64,000 nucleotides of DNA from Biomphalaria glabrata (GCF_947242115.1 NC_074716.1:4380001-4444000); one strand, 5' to 3'; shown: positions 25,901 through 35,210, counted from the first letter of the stretch. Notes: a model not told the origin generated them from the letters alone. Numbers and translations are program-made.

Positions 25901-28900
25901 GTACCAACTTAACCATCACGTCAACCTCTTGCGCTCACACGATGAGGGACTACCACAATACTTCTACTACCAAATTTCGACCTGTCCAAATATCTAACCG
26001 CCTTAGCAACGTCTGCTAAGTTCTTAAACCTTACATGTCCAACACCCATGGACTTCCCACTCGCCTCTAAAACCTCCACAAAACCAAACAAACCAAATTC
26101 CCTAAACCTATCCTTAAGCTTTTGCCAATTAATATTAAATGGCAAATTTCTGACAGTTACAGTATAGCGATCCGGCATCAGCTTATACCCACGGCGACCT
26201 TCCGAATCGCGACGACCCTCTAGTCATCTATGTCTAGATCGCTGGTCTTGGTCCTTTACAATATCATTGGGATTTACATCCTCAACACCAGTCTCATTAT
26301 TTTGGGCAACAAATTCATTAGGGCACTCAGCTGATTTATGACCTTGCTCGCCACACCGAAAACAAACAATTACCTTCCTTTTAACCACTGGACTCTGCTT
26401 AATCACAGGCTCACAACATGCTGCTGCCACATACACAGTTTCTTCTTTTCTAATTGATACATTCGAATCAGCTACCTTAAAACCTTCGATTACCTCCAGC
26501 ATGTTCTCTACCGTACTCTGTTTGTTTAAGACAAGCTGCCTGTACACTTCACTTGATACACTTTCAAGTATCCCGTCTTTAATCAAAAGATCCTTGATTT
26601 CATCTACCGTCTTTCCTACCTCGGCCATTTTGCACCAGTTGTCCAGCGCGGTCCTCCGCTCAGTCACATACCCACGGAAGTCATTCTGCCGTGGTTTGAC
26701 CCGGTGGAACCTTTTGCGGCATGTCTCTGCATTGATGTCTGCATGGCGTAGAAGTGCCGTTTTGACATCCTCATACTTGTCGCTAAGGAACAGACTGTCC
26801 CTCAACATAAAGTTTTTGAGCGATGTCGTCAGCTTGTAGGACAACAGTAGGGCCCACTCTTTACTCTCAATCTTACACCTTGCTGCTACGGCCTCGAAGT
26901 GCGTCAGGTACGCCAGAAGATCGTCCTCTTCCTTCATGCCTTGGAAGTTCTTGTCTAGCCTGTCCAAGACATTCTTTTGTCGCACCTCAACTGCCTGACC
27001 TACCACTGCACCTGCCTCTGGCGCCGACTTCTCTTTAAGCCGTGCCAACTCCAGTTCATCTTTTCTCTTGAGCTCCTCTCTAGCATCTCTCTCCTTCCAC
27101 CTCTCGTGTTCCTCACGCCTGGCCTTCTCCTCCCGTTCATGTCTAGCGGCTTCATCCGCCTTCGCCTCTCTTCTCAACCTGTCTTCCTCCGCCTTCGTCT
27201 CTTTTCTCAACCTCTCTTCATGCTCAAGTCTGGCTTTCTCCTCAGCCTGCGCCTCTTTCCTTAATCTCTCCTCTCGCTCAAACTCCTCCTTCTTAGCTCT
27301 CTCATAGTCAGCCTTCTGCTCTGTCACATACCTCTCCAACCTCTCACCATCATACCCGAGAGCACGGCCGTCACTGATGAACTGGGCGGTTAGAGTCAAC
27401 CTTGTCTCCATCACACAGATTATTTAATTCTAATTACAGGCTAACTAGCGCTAACAAAAACCAAAGTTAGATCATAGAGATAAAAAGGAAAAATATATAT
27501 ATATTATTTCTTAATTACAACGGGCTAACTGAAATCACGGGCGCATCGACAAAAACAGGGCCAAGGACTTATCTGCTCAGTATCCCGCGTCGGAAGAAAC
27601 TCGCCTCACTCCAGGCTCCGCAGAAGAGAAAAGCCACAGACAACCAAAGCCACTGGAGCAGACCAACGGTTCTAACTTCAGGACGGTTCCGGTACACCAG
27701 CCAGCAAGACACACAGTTTCAGGTCGATCCCGTCGACAGGCACTCGATCCACTCACACGTTGCCGCTCAGAGTCAGAGGATTCAGGCGTTGGTGACAATA
27801 AATAAAAGAACAGGTTACAATAGTTTCAAAGAGTAACTACACACTCTAAGTTTCTCGATACATATTGTGAACTATTCCCATTACGCAAAATACAACGAAT
27901 GCTCGTCTAATCTATTTAGTGCTGCACAACAGCAGACCGCTTTAACATCATAACTGTATTTACTGATCACTTTAAAATATACAAAACATATCCATTATGT
28001 ATCTGCATTTTATACTGGCCCTAGCGGTCAAATCAAGGACACAGAGGTCACAAAGTTGACATTTACATATTGTTTCCCAGAGCCCCCATTTCTGTCAGGT
28101 GGGTTTTGTCCTCGCGCTCATCTAGGGTATGATGTACTCCGCCGGGCTCCCCACCTGAGCAGTGTTTATTAGCTTTATGCCGGGGTTATAATTTAGCCTT
28201 GGCTCGTCTGCCTGGGCACCCCTAACAGTCTAGTAATCAATTTATGCAATAAATATCTAGGAACGAATAAACCAAATATTAACATAACGTATACTAGTGA
28301 ATAACAATATTGCATATAACAACAAAGGTTTAATGAGTTAATGATATATATGATATTATGAGGCATACATTATGAATAAATATCAATGGCAATTACAGAT
28401 TACATTCAAAGGGCTATAGCACACCTTAATCTCAGTGCCATAGTCAACCAGGCCTCACAACGCCAACCCAACGCCACGGGCAATAGTCAACTACAAAGCC
28501 TACAACTCAGACTTGACTCCAGCAGAGTCCCAAGCCTGCGTCCCTATATAAGAAAAATACACACTCCTTTGATACCGCCATTCTCACGATTATTAAAGAA
28601 CGATTGTAAAGCTCTGACATGTAGAAGATAGTAAAATAAACTAACTTACCCAATACTGGGGAATAACACCACACAGATAACTCAATCTCAAGGCACACCA
28701 AGAGAACACAAAGAGACTCATCTCAAGGCACAACAAGAGAACAATGACACCAATATAGCGCATCCTTAGAAACAGAACTAATAAGACCTTATGGTGCTCA
28801 AACAAAAATACCCTACCAGATGCGCACGACACATACATTAAGTCTAAGAAAATGGAAACAACAGGCGTAGCGCCATTAAAAGATGAACATAACATAATAC

Positions 28901-31900
28901 ATAATGATAATGAAACTAAAGCAAACATTCTAAACAAATACTTTGCATCAGCATTCTCAGCCCCAGGAGACAAAGACATATTACTGAATTTGAACCAAGT
29001 AGACAACATAGAAGATATAGTAGTACAAGAAAATGGAATTCAAAAACTATTAGCCAACACCAAACCAAATAAAGCTTCTGGACCTGATGGTATTCCAGCT
29101 AGATTACTCAAAGAACTAAGTAATGAGCTAGCCCCAGTGTTCAAAATACTCTTTCAGGCTTCACTTAACCAGGGCAGAGTACCAAAGGACTGGAAAGAAG
29201 CTAATGTCACCCCCCTATTTAAAAAAGGAGAAAAATCTGACCCAGGGAACTACAGACCAGTATCACTTACCAGCATCACATGTAAAATCCTAGAACACAT
29301 AATATGTAGCAACATCATAAACCACTTAGACAAACATAATGTCCTCACACCATACCAACATGGCTTTAGGAAATATAGATCATGTGAAACACAACTAATA
29401 GGACTAATTGATGATTTTTCAAAAGGTTTAGATAATAGTGAACAAATAGATGCTATCTTACTAGATTTTTCTAAGGCTTTTGACAAAGTTCACCACCATA
29501 GTTTGCTTAAAAAATTAAAATATTTCGGCATTAATGGTCCACTGCATCAGTGGATTAAAGACTTTCTGATAGGGAGAGAACAAACTGTAATAATAAATGG
29601 CTCTAAATCAACACCGATAACAGTAAACTCAGGTGTACCTCAAGGTACAGTCTTGGGTCCACTACTATTTTTAATTTACATAAATGATTTACCAAATTGC
29701 ATTAGTTCAGGAACAAAAGTCAGATTATTTGCAGACGATTGCATAATATATAGAACAATAAAAACAACACAAGACACAGATATTTTACAAAGAGAATTAG
29801 ATGAATTACAGAAATGGGAATCAAATTGGAGCATGTCTTTCCACCCAGAAAAATGTCAGTTGTTAAGAGTAACAAAAAAACTAAAACAAATTAATTCCAC
29901 TTATCTTATTCATGGCAAACCAGTATCACAGACTAAAAACGCAAAATACCTAGGTGTTATAATAAATGAAAAACTATCATGGAATCCACATATTGATGAA
30001 ACTACAAAAAAATCAAACAAAGCATTAGGATTTATTAAAAGAAATTTCTATAAATCAAATAAGAACATAAAACTAAAATGTTACTTAACCTTGGTTAGGC
30101 CAATAATAGAATATGCATCCTCCGTTTGGGACCCCTCAACTCAAGAAAACATTAAGAAACTGGAACAGACACAAAATAGAGCAGTGAGATTCATAACAAA
30201 CGAATATTCACATTTGACTAGAGTAACACCTTTAGTAAAATCACTAAATTTAGAAAGCCTTCAGGACAGAAGGCTCAAAAGTAAAGTAGCAATCATACAT
30301 AAAACACTGAACCATAATCTTCAAATACAAAAACAAAATTTAATAAAATACTCTGAAAGACACAAAGATAAAGGCACATTCCTCGTCCCATATGCTAGGA
30401 CAAATTTGTACAAATACTCCTTCTTCCCTAGCGCTATTAGAGCATGGAATGGGTTGCCTGAGCTAGCCAGGAAAACCAGTGACTTGGCAGAATTTAAGTC
30501 ATTGGTTAATATGCATGACTAAATGCATGACGCGTAGGACGTAATCATCTTCTTTTTTGAAGTAACGTCTGTATTATATAAGATAAGATAAGATGATGCA
30601 AATAGTCAATCTAAAAATAAACTAGTGAAAGAACAAACAACTACTATATGTTACATGACACACTTGAAATGCTGCACTTCTTTATCTTTGACTTGAACAC
30701 AAGTCTTATTATTATTATTTCTATTACCGGTACTCTTTGTGCTATGGCCCAGAAGTGGCAATGCCTCTGTCATTCCCTTAGAGGTGACACAACACTTGTT
30801 TGACTAACTTGGCTAAAAGTCAACATTTATAGGAAGTTTGTAACCCTAGAGTAGCCAAAAGTGGTCGTGTTTTGACCTGAGGCCTGTGACCTTCAGTTGG
30901 CTGTGTAAGCCGGAAGTTTGTAACCCAGTGGTCAAAAGTGGTCAAGCTGGTAACTCAGGAGCAAGTGGCACAGTTTGCAAGGCTTTTTATAAACTACATA
31001 AGGGGAATCACTCCTAACTTTACAAGTAATCAAAAATAGTTAGTTCCCCATTATGTCACAACATCATAGTTAAATATTTTGTCCTAGTCCAAACAAATTT
31101 TGTTCAGCATCATCCATTTTGTGTGTTTCGACTAGATAAACATCCAGTTTCTGCTTTAATGGAATTGTGCAACAGAAGACGTTGGGGGCCACCAATATTT
31201 ACTGTTGTAGAGGAGAGTGGTCCAGATCATAAAAAAACATTTCTATTTAAGGTATGTGTAATGTAGATCTAGCACTTTTAGTCTTTTTGGGAGCTTAAAT
31301 AAAGTCCTATTTTTAGACTTGGGATCCATGAGTAATTAATGTAAAGTCATCTGTCTCTATAACCATGGTGAACAGGGGTGTCATTGTGAGCACAGCAAAA
31401 TGAGTGGGCTTTACCAGTGTCTTAGGTATCCATTAGACCATCATCATCATCATCAAACTCCATTTGAGTGAGGGCTTGAGAGGCTCAAAGCCTCTCTTGC
31501 AAAAGCCCTGGCAGAAACCCTGCTGTCTTGCGTAGTGCATAAATGTCACCATACAGGTCAGGAAATGTTTTGTTTCCCAGACCTGTCGAGACGGAGATCA
31601 GCAAGTCTGGGGCAGTCAAACAGAATATGAGGCACGGTTTCCTCTTCCTCCCCGCAGCGGGGGCACCGTGAATCGAAATTTGGCCATAGCCGTGAGAAAT
31701 ATGAGCCAACAGGACAATGGCCTGTCCTGCACTGTGCAATAATAGCTTGCTCAGGCCTAGACAGCCTCCACCACAGGGAAGTGCGGTCAGGGCGCCTCAT
31801 GTGCTCCCAGACTCCACGGGATTTTTGGGACTTGTCCCAGCACCCATTAGATAGATTCAGGGACATCCCAAAAAATCCCAAAATTTAAAATTCAATCTTC

Positions 31901-32249
31901 ACTAGGACTTGCAGCCCATCATTTCTGATTTACTGCTGTGCCACCATACCCCTCACCCAATATTTACTGATCCAGGACATTTGTCCAGAAAATTATTTAC
32001 TAGATGGTATTTAAAGAAAATGTTCATTTGTCCTAAGAGTCATAGCATTCTAAAAAGAAGATGTATATGTGAATGTACTTAAAATAATGTGCACTTGTTT
32101 CTTTTCAATGTAAATGTTGTCAGGTTAAGATCAACAATGTCGAGTATCAACCGGCTTCAGCCAGTCTAAACAAGAAGACGGCCAAAGCTCAGTGTGCCAC
32201 AGTGTGCTTGCAGGAGATGGGACTTCTCCCAAGAGACCCCCCAACTTAA
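10957..32249 (+). CDS. SON: SON homologue: nuclear-speckle splicing cofactor with G-patch and dsRNA-binding domain
   Basis: SON is a nuclear-speckle scaffold that helps splice weak introns. There are 14 coding exons with GT-AG borders and matching phases: 10957-11797, 12608-12971, 14591-14680, 16028-16198, 16438-16532, 17419-17585, 18917-19090, 19798-19872, 20023-20133, 20245-20364, 22307-22454, 22958-23035, 31136-31251, 32124-32249. Joined, they give about 891 aa. An N-terminal motif, VDELFKDFISQKF (about residues 84-96), resembles the vertebrate SON start. A Lys/Arg/Ser-rich region with SRSRSRSPS spans about 300-480. LTFPVSSGSHHR and SEWVPVEK then match vertebrate SON, followed by PGQFMGSTGAHVLSQEEL. 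The G-patch (about 742-787) contains GGIGMFLLQKMGWKQGEGLG. The dsRBD (about 813-885) starts KHPVSALMELCNRRRW and ends near CLQEMGLLPRD. The protein is far shorter than human SON because the long central repeats are absent. ATG 10957 follows an in-frame stop. Exon 1 might have further upstream coding partners. Confidence 0.93.
11798..12607 (+). other. SON intron 1
   Basis: The intron runs from donor GAAG|GTAAAC to an acceptor ending GGAAG at 12607, with matching phase 1. The acceptor lacks a strong polypyrimidine tract, so this junction is less certain than the others. An alternative acceptor, CCCACAG, ends at 12628 but would be out of phase. No repeats are recognised inside. Confidence 0.7.
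12972..14590 (+). other. SON intron 2
   Basis: The donor is CCAG|GTAAGT and the acceptor TATTTTAG. The interior is AT-rich with homopolymer runs, including C-tracts near 14057. No mobile element or other exon is recognised. Confidence 0.7.
14681..16027 (+). other. SON intron 3
   Basis: The donor is AAAG|GTATGT and the acceptor CAACTAG. The interior holds no clear element. At 15195-15227 there is a segment of about 30 bp shared in inverse orientation with 7812-7843 (core ACATCCATGTATAGAGATG). Confidence 0.65.
16600..16695 (-). mobile_element. SINE S-a tail fragment
   Basis: CCCCTTTTAGACCTTGTGAT followed by CTATAGTGCAGATGACCTTT is the reverse complement of the 3' part of family S-a. It lies in SON intron 5. 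Confidence 0.5.
16930..17320. repeat. 33-bp minisatellite in SON intron 5, with one inverted copy
   Basis: About eight direct copies contain TGCTGTGTGTCAATACTTCA followed by TAACTTCT. An inverted copy at about 17216-17246 reads CAGAAGTTATGAAGTATTGA and onward, followed by a further direct copy near 17285. The array is a multiple of three, so several frames stay open on both strands (16879-17279). These frames are artefacts. A transcript could fold the inverted copy against its neighbours. Confidence 0.93.
17586..18916 (+). other. SON intron 6
   Basis: The donor is AAGG|GTAGGT and the acceptor CTTGACAG. A short run of TTATTATCATT-type trinucleotides lies at 18815-18850. No other element is recognised. 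Confidence 0.65.
19385..19640 (-). mobile_element. LINE 3' end remnant (family L-a) in SON intron 7
   Basis: The minus-strand translation matches the LINE C-terminal tail, with KDREEWRKMANKSCMVPQRS around 19490-19420. It is the same tail as at 2030-2345 and 51110-51350. It is 5'-truncated, and antisense to SON. Confidence 0.75.
20365..22306 (+). other. SON intron 10
   Basis: The donor is AAAG|GTAAAT and the acceptor TACAATGGCAG. The interior contains an antisense SINE S-a copy (21100-21357). The rest shows no recognised feature. Confidence 0.7.
21100..21357 (-). mobile_element. SINE S-a copy in SON intron 10
   Basis: In reverse complement, the order of family S-a is clear: tail CCCTTTCAGACCTTGCGAAT, then the body, then the head near 21310-21350 with TTCGGTTCAGAAGCCAAGTG. 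A long C-run replaces part of the head. Confidence 0.7.
23640..23950 (+). mobile_element. LINE L-b, 5' part, left of the LTR insertion
   Basis: The translation contains WNFIKNHLKSIIENHIP, KCWFNNRLKKLCKQKVNLYR and SEYINNVISKDNNKNLWSY. This is the region just before the reverse-transcriptase domain. It continues directly into 28832 after the LTR element, as shown by the uninterrupted sequence in the related copy at 38513-38600. Confidence 0.85.
23951..24689 (-). repeat. LTR (3' LTR in element orientation)
   Basis: This 739-bp terminal repeat is about 99% identical by eye to 28093-28831. A polypurine tract lies just inside it, as expected next to a 3' LTR. Confidence 0.9.
24968..25474 (-). pseudogene. 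Pol fragment: RNase H region of the LTR element
   Basis: This frame contains FLQTDASDKGISGILSQ, VKYVSRKLLPREQRYS and FHLQTDHKALAYL, which are hallmarks of the Ty3/gypsy RNase H domain. The frame ends soon after. It is a partial pol within a broken element. Confidence 0.88.
25921..26178 (-). CDS. RRM-like frame carried by the LTR element
   Basis: This 85-residue frame has the two hallmark RNA-recognition motifs: RNP2-like VTVRNL near residue 7, and RNP1-like MGVGHVRF near residue 44. The spacing is normal and the intervening pattern (NWQKLKDRFREFG, VRYLDRSKFGSRSIVV) resembles hnRNP M-type RRMs. It lies between the gag-like frame and the pol remnant. RRMs are not a standard part of Ty3/gypsy elements as I know them. 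It could be captured host sequence or a lineage-specific gag accessory domain. Whether it is expressed cannot be seen here. Confidence 0.6.
   Translation of the reverse strand: MPDRYTVTVRNLPFNINWQKLKDRFREFGLFGFVEVLEASGKSMGVGHVRFKNLADVAKAVRYLDRSKFGSRSIVVVPHRVSARG
26224..27414 (-). CDS. Gag-like frame of the LTR element
   Basis: About 396 residues. A long charged coiled-coil region rich in Glu, Lys and Arg (roughly residues 25-140) is followed by a capsid-like region, with FRGYVTERRTALDNWCKMAE near residue 250. One CCHC zinc knuckle, CFRCGEQGHKSAEC, lies near residue 350. This order fits gag of metazoan Ty3/gypsy elements. It is part of an incomplete element. Confidence 0.85.
   Translation of the reverse strand: MMETRLTLTAQFISDGRALGYDGERLERYVTEQKADYERAKKEEFEREERLRKEAQAEEKARLEHEERLRKETKAEEDRLRREAKADEAARHEREEKARREEHERWKERDAREELKRKDELELARLKEKSAPEAGAVVGQAVEVRQKNVLDRLDKNFQGMKEEDDLLAYLTHFEAVAARCKIESKEWALLLSYKLTTSLKNFMLRDSLFLSDKYEDVKTALLRHADINAETCRKRFHRVKPRQNDFRGYVTERRTALDNWCKMAEVGKTVDEIKDLLIKDGILESVSSEVYRQLVLNKQSTVENMLEVIEGFKVADSNVSIRKEETVYVAAACCEPVIKQSPVVKRKVIVCFRCGEQGHKSAECPNEFVAQNNETGVEDVNPNDIVKDQDQRSRHR
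28093..28831 (-). repeat. LTR (5' LTR in element orientation)
   Basis: This is the 739-bp partner of the LTR at 23951-24689. The interior next to it carries TGGGGGCTC, a tRNA-Pro-type primer-binding match of 9 bases. It is followed outside by the target duplication CATAC at 28832-28836. Confidence 0.9.
28832..30593 (+). mobile_element. LINE L-b (CR1/Jockey superfamily) with open reverse transcriptase
   Basis: A frame of 556 codons (28852-30522) encodes a reverse transcriptase. It shows KPNKASGPDGIPARLLK, YRPVSLTSITCKILE, ILLDFSKAFDKVHHHSL, SGVPQGTVLGPLLFLIYIND and the catalytic LFADDCIIY. The thumb and C-terminal region follow, with YLGVIINEKLSWNPHID and EYASSVWDPSTQENIK. The 3' end has ACGTCTGTATTATATAAGAT and a short ATAAG repeat. 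No endonuclease domain is seen upstream, so the copy is 5'-truncated. It lies sense to SON in intron 12. Confidence 0.95.
31300..31965 (-). mobile_element. SINE S-a split by a LINE fragment (SON intron 13)
   Basis: The left part (about 31315-31438) and right part (about 31862-31965) are reverse-complement pieces of family S-a. They show GGTGTCATTGTGAGCACAGC, GGTATCCATTAG, then AATCCCAAAATTTAAAATTC and TCTTCACTAGGACTTGCAGC. The LINE fragment at 31439-31861 separates them and must be the later arrival. Confidence 0.6.
31439..31861 (-). mobile_element. Jockey/I-type LINE 3' fragment
   Basis: On the minus strand the C-terminal region reads RPEQAIIAQCRTGHCPVGSY, CPRCGEEEETVPHILFDCPR and onward. 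This is the cysteine/histidine motif that follows RNase H or RT in I and Jockey LINEs. A (TGA)n tail lies at its 3' end (plus strand TCATCATCATCATCA at 31440-31454). Confidence 0.8.
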
Positions 32250-33521
32250 AAGTTAGCTGCCAATATTGCAACATCAAGTCGTCAGAAATGAAATCATCAT
32301 TTCTCTTCTTCTGAACATTCTGGGCCTTTCTTCACAGACTGGCAAATTCTGAATCATCCTTGCACCAACGGATAATGGAAAACTTGACAAATGGATTATT
32401 TTGTTTTCTTTGCCACAGTCAATATTTCAAAGCCAATTGAATCTAGAACAAAAAGTGATATTTGAATCATTGACAGTTGTTGTATTTGTTTTTTATTAAT
32501 GTTAACTTCCAAGTCTGTTTTACATTTCTAGGCTGTAAGGCAATGTTTTTTTTTTAATCATGCTGGTTGTAAAGCCAGATTATGGCAGTATTTGCATGGC
32601 TGAGAAGTATAAACCTCATTGCTAACTGTGAATGGGGCTTGAGTTCAAAACCCAATTCAAGCTGAGTTCTGTTATCTCAGCACCTAAAGATGGCATGGAA
32701 ACATCTCACTGGTCCACAAAAGAAATAGGATCATAATGCACTGAGCGTGCTATAAGCATGATTATTCATGTGCTATGCAAAGGGGATTTTTTACAAATTA
32801 TTTTGATGTCATTTGGGTCTATCTTGGTAGTTTGTTATTCAGTGGGGTGGGTTTTTTTTAACCATTCAATTTAACATTGTTTTTGAATCTTGTATCTAAA
32901 CCAAAATTTCATAATTTTAACACTGTTGATTTGTTATACATCTGAATGAAATATTTTTTAGATTTAGAGCTTTTTAAAATAATTGTTACAGTGAAAAGTG
33001 ATATGTTTTAAGATAAAAAGAAACTGCATTATGGCAAAGCAGTCCAGAATTTTACAAAAAATTATATTGTAGCATTGAACAAACAGTGTGGGCCACTTTC
33101 ATTTACTCTAGATTGTCTGCAGGACTTCAACAAGAGTTCTACAATCTTATCTTCTTAAGATCCCTTGTATTTCAATGAAATAATTGTTCCATAGCAATTT
33201 AAAAGGTTAGTTTTATACTTTGTTTTTCATGTAAGACTCTAGGACTTACAATATGGGTTTATAACCTGATAATACAGAGTCATTGTAAATAATTGTGAAT
33301 ATCTAAAAGGTTTTAGATGATATTGTTTGTTACTATATTGTTGACAGTTCACATTTTAAATCACTTTAAAACTTTTATGTGACATTGTTTCTGCAGTTTG
33401 AATACAACTGAAAATTTCAACTGAAATTATTGTGTTTGTTTTTTTTTTTTAGTTCTAAACAAGACTTATGGAGAAAAAGTCAAAAAAAAAATATTTCTAA
33501 TGAAAAAGCGATAAAAATAAA
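32250..33521 (+). other. SON 3' UTR (predicted)
   Basis: The AT-rich sequence after the TAA at 32247-32249 has no open frame. It includes AATAAA at 33516-33521, the best polyadenylation candidate. The exact end is unknown. A tRNA-like box B, GAGTTCAAAACCC, near 32640 may mark an old SINE. Confidence 0.5.
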
Positions 33522-33589
33522 AATTGTATACTTCCATTATATTGGGGTAGCTACATCTTCTATCTAGCACGTCTGTCTGTCTGTCTGTT

Positions 33590-33705
33590 GTGGATGGCCG
33601 TGGACTTGTAGCACCAAAGTGGTGGTAGATAACTAAACTGCAGTAGGCTTATTAAATCTTAACTTGTATTAGTAGGAAATAAATTAAATAAAAATTCTTT
33701 TGTGA
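33590..33705. repeat. Dispersed repeat, also present at 55655-55770
   Basis: Both copies share GACTTGTAGCACCAAA, AACTAAAC and GGAAATAAATTAAATAA or GAAATAAATTAAATAA, with similar spacing. The class is unknown. Confidence 0.5.
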
Positions 33706-33991
33706 ACAAAACCTAAAATATCTTTTAGCACAACATAAAAAAATTTCACTTGAAAAGAAATCAATGTAGTAGACTTAAATAATAATATAGAATGGTATTC
33801 TGAACAATATCTAACTCACTACAATTACAAGTCTTTTCAGTCTGTCAATATGGAGTGGTCTGTCCTACCTATTTATCTTACATCATTCACAACCAATCTC
33901 AAACCTCTTCCTGCGATCACCATAGAAACACACACACACTCCATAACAACATCCCTAGGAAGTGAATAGGGAAAGAACTTTGAGATAAAAG

Positions 33992-34429
33992 CTGGGCCGG
34001 ATTTAAATATGTGGAGGCCCCTACACTCTTTTCAAAAGTTTTAATAAAGATCTACTTATTACTAAAAAAAATACTAATATCTAAAAACATTACCTATTTT
34101 AAAATTAATTTCCTTCATTTAAAAAAAAATGCAATTTTCTAATACACATATTTTAGTAAAGAAAAAATTACATCTTTAGGGTTTATGCAATGTTGCTAAT
34201 CTGGAGTATTATACAAACTAGAAAGAGACATTTTTTTAACCATGACAGTGTTGCCAACTGTAAGGATTTAAAGTATTTTCAGTACAAATGAAAACAAAAA
34301 TATATATATATATATTTGCAGACTTCAATAAATATGGATTTTTTTTTCTCTATTGTTGGGGGGGGGGGGCCTTTCTTGTGGATACCCCTGGGTAGTAGCC
34401 ACACCTGCTATCCCTTATATCTAGCCCTG
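33992..34429. mobile_element. hAT-type MITE with 8-bp target duplication
   Basis: The ends CTGGGCCGGATTTAAATATG and (reverse complement) CAGGGCTAGATATAAGGGAT form imperfect terminal inverted repeats. The flanks are the same 8 bp, GATAAAAG (33984-33991 and 34430-34437). There is no transposase. A TA-run and a G-run lie inside. Confidence 0.75.
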
Positions 34430-34934
34430 GATAAAAGGGTTAACTACAGTGGCCGACTGAGGGTCAGAATCAGCCCTGGTATTACAATTGGATCTGGCTC
34501 ACAAATTATTGATGAACAAGAACTGACGGAAAAAAATAGATTTCAATAAAAATTATTGATACTTTTGCAAGCGAGTAAGATTTTATTTGGAATATAATTT
34601 TTGTCTAATTTCTTGTTTGTGTATTAGCACTTCTCTGACAATCAAAACACTTTATTTTTGGGGGGAAAAGTGTTTTTGCAGCTCTTTTTTCATTTTGGAA
34701 GGCATCATGAGGAGCTGCCGCACCGGGCATCATATACCCTAGCTACGCCACTGGGATGGTGGCTCATGTCCCAAACGGGACCACTGGCAAAGATGATGAT
34801 ATTAATTCACTCTGTATCTTTCTTGTCAGTTTAAGTGACATCGAAGAGTGCACCTTGAAGCAGGCAATTTCATAACAAGACAGCTTAAAGTTTCTTACAA
34901 AGGCCGCGGGATACACATTTGAGATCAAACGGTG

Positions 34935-35036
34935 CCGAAGGGGAAGAACCTTGCGATAAAAGCTAGGCCGGATTTAAATATGTGGAGGCCCCTACACTCT
35001 TTCAAAAGTTTTAATAAAGATCTACTTATTACTGAA
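34935..35036. repeat. Partial duplicate of the MITE left end with its flank
   Basis: About 100 bp repeat the sequence at 33965-34060. The copy includes not only the element end (CTAGGCCGGATTTAAATATG) but also the flanking GGGAAGAAC and CGATAAAAG outside it. Because the flank is copied too, this is a segmental duplication and not a second insertion. Confidence 0.7.
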
Positions 35037-35084
35037 TGTGTAGGGATACACATTTGAGATCAGACGATGTAAAGAAAATCCACT

Positions 35085-35210
35085 GCCGAATGCAGACGTA
35101 GGTGGCCAAAAGAGAACCCAAGTCGACTACCACCGTATGTCTGCGCTGGATGTGGCATAATATATAGGTTGCAGCTATACTCCTCATTATTCTTCGGACT
35201 CAAAGAAAAG
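35085..35210 (+). mobile_element. LINE 3' end scrap with zinc-finger-like tail
   Basis: The translation VCAGCGIIYRLQLYSS, followed after a few residues by a poly-Tyr run, resembles the degenerate C2H2 tail found at the end of some LINE proteins. It is very short. Confidence 0.35.

Larger units (their letters stand above)
23951..28831 (-). mobile_element. Young, incomplete Ty3/gypsy-like LTR retroelement
   Basis: Two 739-bp direct LTRs (23951-24689 and 28093-28831) start TGTCAGG and end ACGACA on the plus strand. They flank a 3.4-kb interior read on the minus strand. The 5-bp target duplication is CATAC. A purine-rich tract adjoins the LTR at 24690-24712. A primer-binding-like TGGGGGCTC (28088-28080, tRNA-Pro type) adjoins the other LTR. 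The parts seen are a gag-like frame, an RRM-like frame and an RNase H segment. The LTRs differ at about 7 sites (roughly 1%), so the insertion is recent. The element is broken and much shorter than a complete gypsy element. It was inserted into LINE L-b. Confidence 0.88.
23036..31135 (+). other. SON intron 12, an 8.1-kb intron filled by nested retroelements
   Basis: The donor is TCTA|GTAAGT and the acceptor TTCGACTAG. The exons on either side join in phase 1 to give DLSNKHPVSALM, matching SON order. Inside are a sense-oriented LINE (23640-23950 plus 28832-30593) and a minus-strand LTR element inserted in it. The sequence at 23050-23630 and 30600-31130 shows nothing recognised apart from a short imperfect repeat around AGGAAGTTTGTAACCC (30832 and 30910). 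Confidence 0.85.

Noticed and set aside
26501-27307. Several plus-strand frames of 70-112 codons
   Set aside because: They are shadows antisense to the gag-like frame of the LTR element, caused by its biased Lys/Glu/Arg codons.
29250-29486. 78-codon minus-strand frame, repeated at 37895-38131
   Set aside because: It is the antisense of the LINE reverse-transcriptase frame. It appears twice because the LINE does.
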